From Hyphomonadaceae bacterium (GTDB lineage: Bacteria > Pseudomonadota > Alphaproteobacteria > Caulobacterales > Aquidulcibacteraceae): 64,000 nt of DNA. Position 1 is the stretch's first letter; every line of letters starts with the position of its first letter. The stretch is from positions 44,492-108,491 of the forward strand of contig WRPI01000007.1 of NCBI GenBank assembly GCA_009773395.1. Reading direction: 5' to 3'. The notes below the pieces were generated by a model. It saw only the letters and a list, made by a program, of their open reading frames with translations, did no database searches and had not been told where the DNA came from. The position numbers and the translations under genes are program-made. Of the stretch, positions 19,868 to 28,432 are shown piece by piece.

Positions 19868-20287
19868 GCCTTGGTTCGTCCATGCGCTAATTCCGCCCGA
19901 AACATTATAGACTTTTTCAAACCCATTTTCTTTGAAAATCCTCATTGCCTGACCAGAGCGATTTCCTGAACGACAATATAATAAATAAGTTTTGTCTTTT
20001 GGCAAAGTCGCAATTGCTTGCGTAAAATTTGGCGAATAAAAATCAATATTGGTAGCATTGCGTATGTGGCCCCCGGAGAATTCTTGCGGGGTGCGAACAT
20101 CAATAACCGAGACAGCATTGTCATTGCTGATAATTTCATTGGCTTCAATTGCGCTAATATTCCGTATTTTTGGCGAATTAAGGCTTTGGGCGCTAACTTG
20201 TTCATTCGAGCAGCCAATCAAAAGTGTGACCGAGCAAAGACAAGTCGTAACAAATATAACTCGCAATGGTTTTAAACGATTAATCAT
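19856..20287 (-). CDS. Rhodanese-like domain lipoprotein
   Basis: Lipobox LLIGCS; VIDVRTPQEFSGGHIRNATNIDF; LLYCRSGNRSGQA. Confidence 0.87.
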   Translation of the reverse strand: MINRLKPLRVIFVTTCLCSVTLLIGCSNEQVSAQSLNSPKIRNISAIEANEIISNDNAVSVIDVRTPQEFSGGHIRNATNIDFYSPNFTQAIATLPKDKTYLLYCRSGNRSGQAMRIFKENGFEKVYNVSGGISAWTNQGLPK

Positions 20288-20289
20288 GA

Positions 20290-20649
20290 TTAAGCCGCCA
20301 TCACCTTCTCGACTTCGGCAACCAGTTCACGCAAATGAAACGGCTTTGACAATACTTTTGCTTTTGCAGGCGCTTGATTTGCGGGGTTAAGGGCAACTGC
20401 GGCGAAACCCGTAATAAAGACAATCCGCATATTGGGATCGAGTTCGGCGCCTTTGCGCGCTAATTCGACCCCATCAATTCCGGGCATAACAATGTCGGTT
20501 AACAGCAGATCAAAAACCATATTTTGCAACGCCTCAAGCGCCTGATCGCCATCGGGAAAATCAATCACATCATGGCCCGCTTTTACGAGTGCGCCAGCCA
20601 AAAATGTGCGCAAGCTATCATCGTCTTCGGCTAGTAAAATTCGCGCCAT
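20290..20649 (-). CDS. cpdR: Single-domain response regulator, CpdR-like
   Basis: MARILLAEDDDSLRTFLAGAL...LLLTDIVMPGIDGVELA...VLSKPFHLRELV. Start at ATG 20647-20649. Confidence 0.8.
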   Translation of the reverse strand: MARILLAEDDDSLRTFLAGALVKAGHDVIDFPDGDQALEALQNMVFDLLLTDIVMPGIDGVELARKGAELDPNMRIVFITGFAAVALNPANQAPAKAKVLSKPFHLRELVAEVEKVMAA

Positions 20650-20760
20650 TCTATTGCTGCTCCCCAAATATAACGTCCATAATGCCATCTATTGATGAAA
20701 GCAAAGTTGACAAAAACCCCACAATGACGTTTTTTCACATATGAAGTGGAAAATTAGCAC

Positions 20761-21621
20761 TTGAAACCCGAATTTCATACAGATCCAGCGCCGTTTGAGC
20801 TGATAAAACCGAAGCAATTGCGCGCAGGCATTTTGTTCGCCAGCCCACATTCGGGGCGGTTTTTACCGTCTGAAATGCTCGCTAATTCGCGGCTGAGTAG
20901 TTTTGCATTGCGTTCGTATGAAGACGCTTATGTTGATAAAATAATTGAAGACGTGCCAAGGCATGGCTTGGTATTGATTGCGGCAAATTATTCACGCAGC
21001 TATATTGATGTGAACCGTGACCCAAATATTCTTGATGGCCAAGTTGTGGCGGGAGTTACGTCTGCCAATGTTTGCGAATATACGGCGAATGGTTATGGCT
21101 TAATTGCGCGCCAAATATGCCAAAATTCGCCTATCAATATTTCCAAAATCACTCTTGACGCTGCAAAAGCTCGAATCGCAAATGTCCATGCGCCTTATCA
21201 TTTTGAAATTGCCAAATGGCTCGAAAATATGAAATCGCGCTTTGGCGAAGCCTGGTTATTTGACGTCCACTCGATGCCCAATTCCGCCCTCGGTGGGATT
21301 AGCGCCGATATTGTTTTGGGAAATCGATTTGGCAGTAGTTGCGATGAAGAATTGACCAAACTTGTCAAAAATCATTTTGAAAACGCTGGCCTTAAAGTGA
21401 GGCTTAACCAGCCCTATGCTGGGGCACATTCGACGAAAACTTACGGAAAACCCGCGATTGGTCAGCAGGCATTGCAAATAGAAATCAATCGAAGCCTTTA
21501 TCTGAATGAACATTCACTCGAATTGAACGATGGATTTGCCGCAATAAAGCGAATTTTCGGGACGCTTGCAACTTCAGAGAGCGATTTTTTCAATCACCGA
21601 AACCTGACCGTAATTGCTTGA
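20761..21621 (+). CDS. N-formylglutamate amidohydrolase family protein
   Basis: LFASPHSGRFLPSEM; YIDVNRDPNILD; FDVHSMPN. TTG start as given in the track. Confidence 0.88.
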   Translation: MKPEFHTDPAPFELIKPKQLRAGILFASPHSGRFLPSEMLANSRLSSFALRSYEDAYVDKIIEDVPRHGLVLIAANYSRSYIDVNRDPNILDGQVVAGVTSANVCEYTANGYGLIARQICQNSPINISKITLDAAKARIANVHAPYHFEIAKWLENMKSRFGEAWLFDVHSMPNSALGGISADIVLGNRFGSSCDEELTKLVKNHFENAGLKVRLNQPYAGAHSTKTYGKPAIGQQALQIEINRSLYLNEHSLELNDGFAAIKRIFGTLATSESDFFNHRNLTVIA

Positions 21622-21649
21622 TTTTACAGACATTAATTTTAGTGAAATG

Positions 21650-21680
21650 AAAAAAAATGGTCGAGCCTTTGGCCCGACCA
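21650..21680 (-). terminator. Rho-independent terminator of the putative sRNA
   Basis: TGGTCGGGCC-aaa-GGCTCGACCA followed by TTTTTTTT on the minus strand. Confidence 0.8.
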
Positions 21681-21732
21681 TAAAGTTACAAGGGAGGAAA
21701 CGCCAAAAAATGGCGAATAGCGCAAAAGCGCT
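21650..21732 (-). ncRNA. Probable trans-acting sRNA, mmgR/suhB (ar8)-like
   Basis: Minus strand: -35 TTGCAA (21762-21767), 17-bp spacer, -10 TATATT (21739-21744), predicted +1 near 21732; two small stem-loops, UUUCCUCCCU, then a GC hairpin with U8. One pair in the terminator stem is G-U on the minus strand but A/C on the plus strand, supporting minus-strand transcription. Confidence 0.7.
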
Positions 21733-21908
21733 GAACGCAATATACTTCGCGTGCGCAGCATTTGCAAACATTTTTTCGCACTTGCAGCAGATATTTTTCT
21801 GCAGCCTGAATTTTGCTCAAATATTGTGCAAAATTGTGAAAACAAAGTCCAAAATTGCGCTATAGGAATTTGAATTTTTCAAATACGCCACTCAATGAAT
21901 GGAATAAA

Positions 21909-22631
21909 ATGCCAAAATTAGCGCTAATTCGCCACGGCCAATCACAATGGAACCTCGAAAACCGATTTACGGGTTGGGTGGATGTTGATTTGACGCCCGA
22001 AGGTGAAAACCAAGCAAGCCAAGCGGGCGCTTTATTGAAAGCAGCCGAGATTAAGTTCGCTCATGCTTTCACGTCGTATCAAACCCGTGCTATTCGCACA
22101 TTATGGTTGGCATTGCGCGAAATGAATGCTTGTTATCTTCCAGAGTCAAAATCATGGCGATTAAATGAGCGGCATTACGGCGCTTTGACGGGCCTTGATA
22201 AAGCGGAAACCGCTAAAAAGCATGGCGATGAGCAAGTGAAAATTTGGCGCAGATCTTATGATATTGCACCACCGCCATTGGCAAAAACCGACGCCAATCA
22301 TCCGTCGCATGATTTGCGCTATGCCGATGTGGCACCTGCTGATTTGCCAGATTCCGAAAGCCTGAAAATGACTTTAGAACGAGTAATTCCCTATTGGGAG
22401 AGCGCAATTGTGCCAGCTTTGCACGGCGGTAATGTGCTGATTGCGGCGCATGGCAATAGTTTGCGGGCAATTGTAAAGCACCTTTTTGGCCTTGATGAAA
22501 ATGAAATTATGCAAGTTGAAATTCCAACCGGCAACCCGCTTTTGATTGATTTAGATGATAATCTCAAGCCAATAAGCGCAAAATATTTGGACGAAGCCCG
22601 CGCCAGCCCTTTGCCAAAGATTAAGTCATAA
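21909..22631 (+). CDS. gpmA: 2,3-bisphosphoglycerate-dependent phosphoglycerate mutase
   Basis: LALIRHGQSQWNLENRFTGWVDVDLT; RLNERHYGALTGLDKAE. Start at ATG 21909. Confidence 0.92.
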   Translation: MPKLALIRHGQSQWNLENRFTGWVDVDLTPEGENQASQAGALLKAAEIKFAHAFTSYQTRAIRTLWLALREMNACYLPESKSWRLNERHYGALTGLDKAETAKKHGDEQVKIWRRSYDIAPPPLAKTDANHPSHDLRYADVAPADLPDSESLKMTLERVIPYWESAIVPALHGGNVLIAAHGNSLRAIVKHLFGLDENEIMQVEIPTGNPLLIDLDDNLKPISAKYLDEARASPLPKIKS

Positions 22632-22646
22632 ATTTTCGGCCTGTTT

Positions 22647-23390
22647 TTAATTCAATGTAGAAAACAAATCGATCGCGGCATCCGTGGCAATCGTGAATCC
22701 CAATGATGCGAATTTGCCGATTGCAGCGAGGTATGATTCGGCAAAATAGGTTGTAGTTCCGTCCTCAATTATTTTAACAATAAAGCCAAGATCTAACGCG
22801 GTTCTGGCAGTGGTTTCAACGCATTCGTCCGTAACAAAGCCACAAATAACAAGATATTCAATGCCCATATTTTTCAACGTATTTTCCAAAGCGGTGCCAG
22901 TGAAAGCGCCACTCGCGGTTTTGGTGATGACTATTTCGTCGTGCAAGGGTTTTGTTGGGTCAAGGAAAGCAGTCGCGGCATCACCGGGTGCAAAAGTCCA
23001 GCCCATGCGCCTATGTAATGCGCCAGTATCGCGCGCGGTTTTGGACAGAGACTGAATTTTTATGTGAATTGGGACAATTCCAAATTCGCGCGCGGCATTG
23101 AGGATTTTTTGACAATTTGCCAATGCCGCGTTGAAACGGGCACTATAGTCTTCAAGCGCCACAAAAACCGCCGCTTCATCAAGGCCCGCAGCAATTGCTT
23201 TTTGCGCAAGATGTGAAGGCTCGGCGAGATGCTGAATGTCAATCAATAATAATGCTGTGTTGTCTTTGGTTTGCGGTACTGGGGGTTTCGCTGACATGTA
23301 TGAGACCATCAAAACGTCCATCATATTCACGCCGGCTGATGTTGCTGCTACTTGCTCATTGCTCATACTGATACGCCCTTTCCTTGCCAT
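22647..23390 (-). CDS. Isochorismatase-family cysteine hydrolase
   Basis: NTALLLIDIQH; VITKTASGAFTGTALENTLKNMGIEYLVICGFVTDECVETTARTALDLGF. Confidence 0.88.
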   Translation of the reverse strand: MARKGRISMSNEQVAATSAGVNMMDVLMVSYMSAKPPVPQTKDNTALLLIDIQHLAEPSHLAQKAIAAGLDEAAVFVALEDYSARFNAALANCQKILNAAREFGIVPIHIKIQSLSKTARDTGALHRRMGWTFAPGDAATAFLDPTKPLHDEIVITKTASGAFTGTALENTLKNMGIEYLVICGFVTDECVETTARTALDLGFIVKIIEDGTTTYFAESYLAAIGKFASLGFTIATDAAIDLFSTLN

Positions 23391-24091
23391 TGCAAAAACG
23401 GATTGATAATCGCCGATTCAAGGACAGATTTACCTTTTGTGGTCAATATTCCTTGGATTGCCGTTTGATATACTTTGGAAATCAAAGTTTCATCGTGACC
23501 GTGAATTGGCGCAAAAAAAACCATGGATTTTCCGATTAGCATTTGCGCAAACCCAAGTGAGGTAGCTTGTAGAAAGGTCAAAGCAATTTCAGAATCAATA
23601 TTCTCAACAAGCCCTTCGTCAATACAATCCTGAAATGTCTTTTTAACGACTTCAAGCGTTTCTTCACGCTGACGAGCATATTCTTGGGCCGCGAGAATCT
23701 CATTTGTTTCGAGATTTTTCATCAGCATGAATAACCCAGGATAGGCGCGAGCAAATGCAACATAGGCAAACCCGATGACTACTAATTTATGAAGCGCAGT
23801 TTTATTACTTGTATTCAACCCCAAATTTCGAAATGATTTTTGCACTTCATAGCCATTGATAGCGGCTTCCACCAATATTTGCTGCTTGTTCTCGAAATGC
23901 CGATAAATGGCTGGAACTGAAGTGTTAACCAAACTGGCGATTTCTCTTAGTTGAAATTCGGTGGAATGGTGTTTCTCAATTAGCTTGCCAACCGCAAGCA
24001 AAATTTGGGATTTCAAATCGCCGTGATGATAATTTAATTTCTTTTTTATAGTCGAATATTTTTTATTTTGGCTAGCAATTACTAAATCCAT
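23363..24091 (-). CDS. TetR/AcrR-family transcriptional regulator
   Basis: LREIASLVNTSVPAIYRHFENKQQIL. Start placed at MDLVIASQNKK with GGAG upstream, because the longer ORF (to 24169) runs into the operator region. Confidence 0.85.
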   Translation of the reverse strand: MDLVIASQNKKYSTIKKKLNYHHGDLKSQILLAVGKLIEKHHSTEFQLREIASLVNTSVPAIYRHFENKQQILVEAAINGYEVQKSFRNLGLNTSNKTALHKLVVIGFAYVAFARAYPGLFMLMKNLETNEILAAQEYARQREETLEVVKKTFQDCIDEGLVENIDSEIALTFLQATSLGFAQMLIGKSMVFFAPIHGHDETLISKVYQTAIQGILTTKGKSVLESAIINPFLQWQGKGVSV

Positions 24092-24135
24092 AATTTTCTC
24101 CGCCCACACAAAAACTGCGACATTTTTTTTGATTG

Positions 24136-24174
24136 ACATTAATGTTAATCTAATTAACAATGTTAACACATTAA
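24136..24174. promoter_or_regulatory. Palindromic operator cluster between TetR gene and TonB-receptor gene
   Basis: TGTTAAT-CTA-ATTAACA (24143-24159), TGTTAACA (24161-24168), ACATTAATGT (24136-24145). Confidence 0.5.
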
Positions 24175-24235
24175 ACTTTTAGTGCAAGTGATTAAAGGTA
24201 AAACAAAAAAACGGCGTTTAACATAGGGGACGAAA

Positions 24236-26495
24236 ATGCTTAAAAATAGATATTTTAATACAGTTGCGCTCAGCGCACTTCTCGCAATGGGTTTCGGCGG
24301 GGGCGCGGTCGCACAAACCGCACCAAGCGCAGACGCACCGCAAAGCGAAGTCGTAATTGTTACCGCTACCAAACGCGCCGAACGCCTCGTCGATGTTCCG
24401 ATCTCGCTTTCGGTTGTCGGTGGCAGGGATATCCAACAAACCGGTATCCGCGAATTGCGCGAAACCGCCACTTATATTCCCAATGTGATTATCAGCCAAA
24501 ATAACGATTATGGCTCAACTGTCACCATTCGCGGTGTTGGTGCAAACAGCCGCAATATTGGTTTTGATTCGCGAGTTGGGGTTTATGTTGATGGCATTTA
24601 TATGGGGCAATCGCCTTCACTCAACCAAGAATTGCTCGACGTTGTCCAAGTTGAAGTTTTGCGTGGCCCACAAGGCACATTGTTCGGCAAGGATACAGTG
24701 GCGGGCGCACATGGTAAATATTCCACTTAGCGAGACCGTTAGCTTCCGCGCTCAAGCCATGAAAAAAGAGCGCGATGGTTATATTCGCAATACAATTACT
24801 GGCAATGATTTGGGTTCGGTCGATAAATTTGCATATCGCGCACAATTGCGCTGGATGCCAAATGACAATTTCGAAGCCAATCTCTCGATTGATGGCCTTA
24901 ATGCAACTTCGCTGCTTTTTAACGGCGAACCAATAACCGATATTCTCGGTCTATTTCCGCGCCCGTTGGACCGCCAAGTCGCGTTTTGGCGCGACCCGCA
25001 CGAATCGCGTGATTTGATTGGTTCTGCGCTTACTTTGGAATATAAAACTGCATCTGGGCTAACCCTCAAATCCTTGACTGGCTGGCGTAATACGCAGGCG
25101 CACTTTATCAATACCACAGATTATAGCCCGACAAATTTAGTTAGCGTTGATTATACCGAAGAATACGACCAATTATCGCAAGAATTCCAAATTATTTCGG
25201 CAGATACCAAGCCATTAACTTGGGTTGCTGGGGTTTATTTATATCGGCAAAATTCCGACACAAATCGCGATGTTATTTTTGGCACAAGATTTAACGAAGA
25301 TTTCATCGGCTATCTATGCAGCCTTGGCGCATTGGGACCAGTGCCGCCAACTTGTTTTTCGGGCGCATCGGATGCTGCGACTGCACCAATTGCGGCTGCA
25401 GTTGGATTTGGGCCAGAAGGTTCCAAAGTTTTCAACCGAGGAACAGTTAAAACAGAATCCTACGCAATTTTTGCCACTGCAAATTACAATTTAAGTGAAA
25501 GATTGCTACTTGGCCTTGGCGGACGTTATTCGGTCGTCGATAAAAGCGTGAATTGGCTCCTTGATGGTCGAAACTCAGGCTTCTTCGGCATCGGCACAAC
25601 TCGGGTTGGCGGCGTCGTTGCCCCCTTAGTGAATGATCGCTCTGACACCTCATTCACGCCAACGCTATCGCTGACCTATAAAGTCAATAATGCAACCAGC
25701 GTTTATGGCAGATATGCAACTGGTTTCAAAAGCGGTGGCTTTAACCTCGATTATATCAATGCCAATGAATTGGCAGCAAATTCGGGGTTGGAATTTGATA
25801 AGGAAACAGTTGCCACTTATGAAGTAGGCATAAAAACTTTGACGCCAAGATTTAATCTAAGTGCTGCACTATTTTATTCCGAATTTTCGGATTACCAAGT
25901 TAATCAATTCATAGTCTTAGATCCAACTCGTAACCCACCTTTGACATCAATCCGCATCACAAACGCGGCAAGTGTAGTCACAAAAGGCCTTGAAATCGAA
26001 GCATCATATAAAGTTACCCCTAATTTCCGTTTGCAAGGGTCTTTGGGCTTACTTGACGCAAAGTTTGACAGCTTCCCTGGTGGAGCGACTGGTGGCACAA
26101 GTGCATCGGGCAAGACATTGCCCAACGCACCGGAAGTTAGCGTCACTTTGGGCGGGCAATATAACCACCAACTTCCCGCACTTAATGGCAAATTGGTGGT
26201 TCGCGCCGACGTAAGCCATGTCAGCGAAATTTTCCAAAACGTTGATAATGTTCGAACTGGGCGTTATGGCGCGGCGGCCGGAACATTCGCGTTTGGTGTT
26301 GCTGACGCCAATACCGCCATTAACGCCAGTCTTGGGTTTTTACCGAATAATGACAGATTTTCGATTTTCCTTTGGGGCCGAAATCTCGATGATTCAAATG
26401 GCGTTTATCTCGATTTCCAAGACTTTTTCGGCACAAAAGTTCGCTTCCCCGGCGTTGGCCGCACTTATGGCGCGGATTTGGTGATTAAGTTTTAA
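24236..26495 (+). pseudogene. TonB-dependent receptor, disrupted by an internal deletion and frameshift in the plug domain
   Basis: Frame A ends ...VEVLRGPQGTLFGKDTVAGAHGKYST*; frame B resumes ...MVNIPLSETVSFRAQAMKKERDGY... and ends with typical ...GADLVIKF. The usual plug segment between (V/G)GA and VNIPL is missing. Confidence 0.8.
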
Positions 26496-26549
26496 GGCCG
26501 AGCCGAAAAGGCTTAAGCTTTTCGTGTAATCCTTTGGCTTTCATTGCAA

Positions 26550-26576
26550 ATGAAGCGTGATATAGTCATGCTTCAT
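26550..26576. promoter_or_regulatory. 27-bp imperfect palindrome upstream of the FAH-family gene
   Basis: ATGAAGCgTGAtatagTCAtGCTTCAT, ending 20 bp before the start codon. Confidence 0.35.
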
Positions 26577-26596
26577 TTCAACTGGAGCCATAAACA

Positions 26597-27448
26597 ATGA
26601 CTAAATTATGCGTATTTAATCACGAAGGAATTCGCAAAATTGGCATTGTTAAAAATGATAAAATTGCGATTATTGGTGAATTGCAAAATGAACTTGGGGT
26701 GGCGGGGCTTGGTGATTTTGCACAAGCCCTTGCCAGTGCACCAATTGGCGAAATTGCGTTGAGCGAAGTTGAACTTTTGGCTCCCGTCCCCTTCCCGCCG
26801 CGAGTTTTTGGCATTGGTCTTAATTATTCCGACCACGCCGCCGAAACTGGCCGCCCAGTGCCAAATGTCCAGACTTGGTTTATGAAGCAACCGACAGCGA
26901 TTAATAATCCCTATGGTGATGTGCAAAAGCCAGTTGTGTCAAATGTTTTGGATTATGAAGTTGAAATAGTGGTTATTATTGGCAAAAAATGCCGCCATGT
27001 CCCGGTTGAACGCGCAGATGAAGTCATTTTGGGCTATTGCATTGGCAATGATGTGTCAGTGCGTGATTGGCAAATGGCCACCCCAACCATGAACATGGGC
27101 AAAGGCTTTAACACCACCGCACCAATCGGCCCTTGGCTTGTAACGCCTGATGAAATCGGTGATTTGTCTAAGCTTAGATTACGCGCAATTTTGAATGGCG
27201 AAATCATGCAAGATGGCTGTGTTGGCGATATGGTATTTAATGTGCCGCAAATGATTGCACATTTATCAACCGCAATGACACTTTTACCTGGGGATGTGAT
27301 TTTTACAGGCACGCCAGCAGGCGTTGGCGTTGCAAAAAGGCCGCCAGTATTTATGAAAGCCGGCGATATAATTCGCTGCGAAATTGATGGGATTGGCTAT
27401 ATTGAAAATAGGATTGTCGATGAAGTGAAAGTGACAGTGATTGAGTGA
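26597..27448 (+). CDS. Fumarylacetoacetate hydrolase family protein
   Basis: FGIGLNYSDHAAETGRPVP; DYEVEIVVIIGKKCRHV; YCIGNDVSVRDWQ; GDVIFTGTPAGVG. Confidence 0.92.
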   Translation: MTKLCVFNHEGIRKIGIVKNDKIAIIGELQNELGVAGLGDFAQALASAPIGEIALSEVELLAPVPFPPRVFGIGLNYSDHAAETGRPVPNVQTWFMKQPTAINNPYGDVQKPVVSNVLDYEVEIVVIIGKKCRHVPVERADEVILGYCIGNDVSVRDWQMATPTMNMGKGFNTTAPIGPWLVTPDEIGDLSKLRLRAILNGEIMQDGCVGDMVFNVPQMIAHLSTAMTLLPGDVIFTGTPAGVGVAKRPPVFMKAGDIIRCEIDGIGYIENRIVDEVKVTVIE

Positions 27449-27455
27449 GGTTTAA

Positions 27456-27588
27456 GTGCTTCCCTCGAGGGAAGCTGTCACGAAGTGACTGAAGGGTGAA
27501 AACGGTTGGGCGTTTGGCGATCTTTGTTATCGCAGTACCAGTCACCCTTCCACCCCTTCGGGGCACCTTCCCTTGAGGGAAGGACTTA
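27456..27588. repeat. Nested-palindrome repeat, copy A
   Basis: gtgCTTCCCTCGAGGGAAGctGTCACgaaGTGACtGAAGGGTGaaaacggttgggcg...CACCCTTCcaCCCCttcGGGGcaccTTCCCTTGAGGGAAggactta. Confidence 0.85.
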
Positions 27589-27596
27589 CGGTCTAT

Positions 27597-27740
27597 GTGC
27601 TTCCCTCGAGGGAAGCTGGCGCGCGAATGCGCGTCTGAAGGGTGAAAACGGTTGGGCAAGTGGAGATGTTTGTGGTCGCGGCACGACCACCTTTCCGTCA
27701 CGGCTTCGCCGCGCCACCTTCCCTCAAGGGAAGGACTTAG
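27597..27740. repeat. Nested-palindrome repeat, copy B
   Basis: gtgCTTCCCTCGAGGGAAGctgGCGCgcgaatGCGCgtctgaagggtgaaaacggttgggc...caccTTCCCTCAAGGGAAggactta; same ends and same gaagggtgaaaacggttgggc core as copy A. Confidence 0.85.
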
Positions 27741-27745
27741 GACAT

Positions 27746-27943
27746 CTACCGCCCAAAAAATTTCCATAATATCACCGCCACCAATGACAATATCCCGATT
27801 TTGGCAATGGCGAACGACATTACTAACTTGCGCACATTAAGCACATTTTGCTGGTGAATTTCCAAATCCTTGCCAGTTAAAGGCTTGGGATTATCCCATT
27901 CTTCATCGCTTATGGCTCGGGGTTCAGTTGGGGTTTCAGTCAT
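27746..27943 (-). CDS. Small single-TM hypothetical protein
   Basis: 65 aa; acidic N-terminus, one TM segment FAIAKIGILSLVAVILWKFF. Confidence 0.6.
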   Translation of the reverse strand: MTETPTEPRAISDEEWDNPKPLTGKDLEIHQQNVLNVRKLVMSFAIAKIGILSLVAVILWKFFGR

Positions 27944-28348
27944 TTAGTTACGACGGCGGCTTTTGGTTTTTGCTTTGGCTCTGGTCTCTGGGTGTTTGTT
28001 GTGGGTAACAACATTTTGATTCCCACCATTGGGATTTGGCGGGGTCCATTCGTTTGAGCCTGCTGGCAAAGTCGATGGTGCTTTTGTGTCAGTGCTTCTG
28101 GAGATGTACACTTCGTTAAAGGGCCCAAACAAATTATCCTTCGCATTGCCGCTGCCTTTTTTCTTGCGTTGATTTTGAGTCCCCGCATAGCCATTACCTT
28201 GGCTTACTCCCCAACTAAAACCACTGGTTTTTTTTGCATCAGTTTTGCGGCTTGCATCATCATTTGCATTTTGCGCGCTTGCACTTAGGGCGATAAGCCC
28301 AATTGAGGAAACAGCAAGTATGCCAATAATTTTTCTTGAAATCGTCAT
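27944..28348 (-). CDS. Hypothetical secreted protein
   Basis: Signal peptide MTISRKIIGILAVSSIGLIALSASAQN; low-complexity basic C-terminus. Confidence 0.6.
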   Translation of the reverse strand: MTISRKIIGILAVSSIGLIALSASAQNANDDASRKTDAKKTSGFSWGVSQGNGYAGTQNQRKKKGSGNAKDNLFGPFNEVYISRSTDTKAPSTLPAGSNEWTPPNPNGGNQNVVTHNKHPETRAKAKTKSRRRN

Positions 28349-28432
28349 CTCAATCTCCTTATTGATTAGATTTATTTATCCGTTTCAATATTTAACTGCA
28401 ATTGGAAATTTTTCCGTCGCAAATTCGCAAAA

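Noticed and set aside
21614-21865. Plus-strand ORF (internal start MANSAKALNAIYFACAAF...) preceded by GGGAGGAAACGCC
   Set aside because: Good SD-like sequence, but the stretch is better explained as a minus-strand sRNA with promoter and terminator; the SD-like sequence is the complement of UUUCCUCCCU.
27456-27740. Possible mini-CRISPR array
   Set aside because: Only two long copies with internal palindromes and variable hairpins, no regular spacers and no cas genes.
27351-27769. ORFs 27351-27767 (-) and 27506-27769 (+)
   Set aside because: Generated by the two palindromic repeat copies; low-complexity Arg/Ser-rich products.
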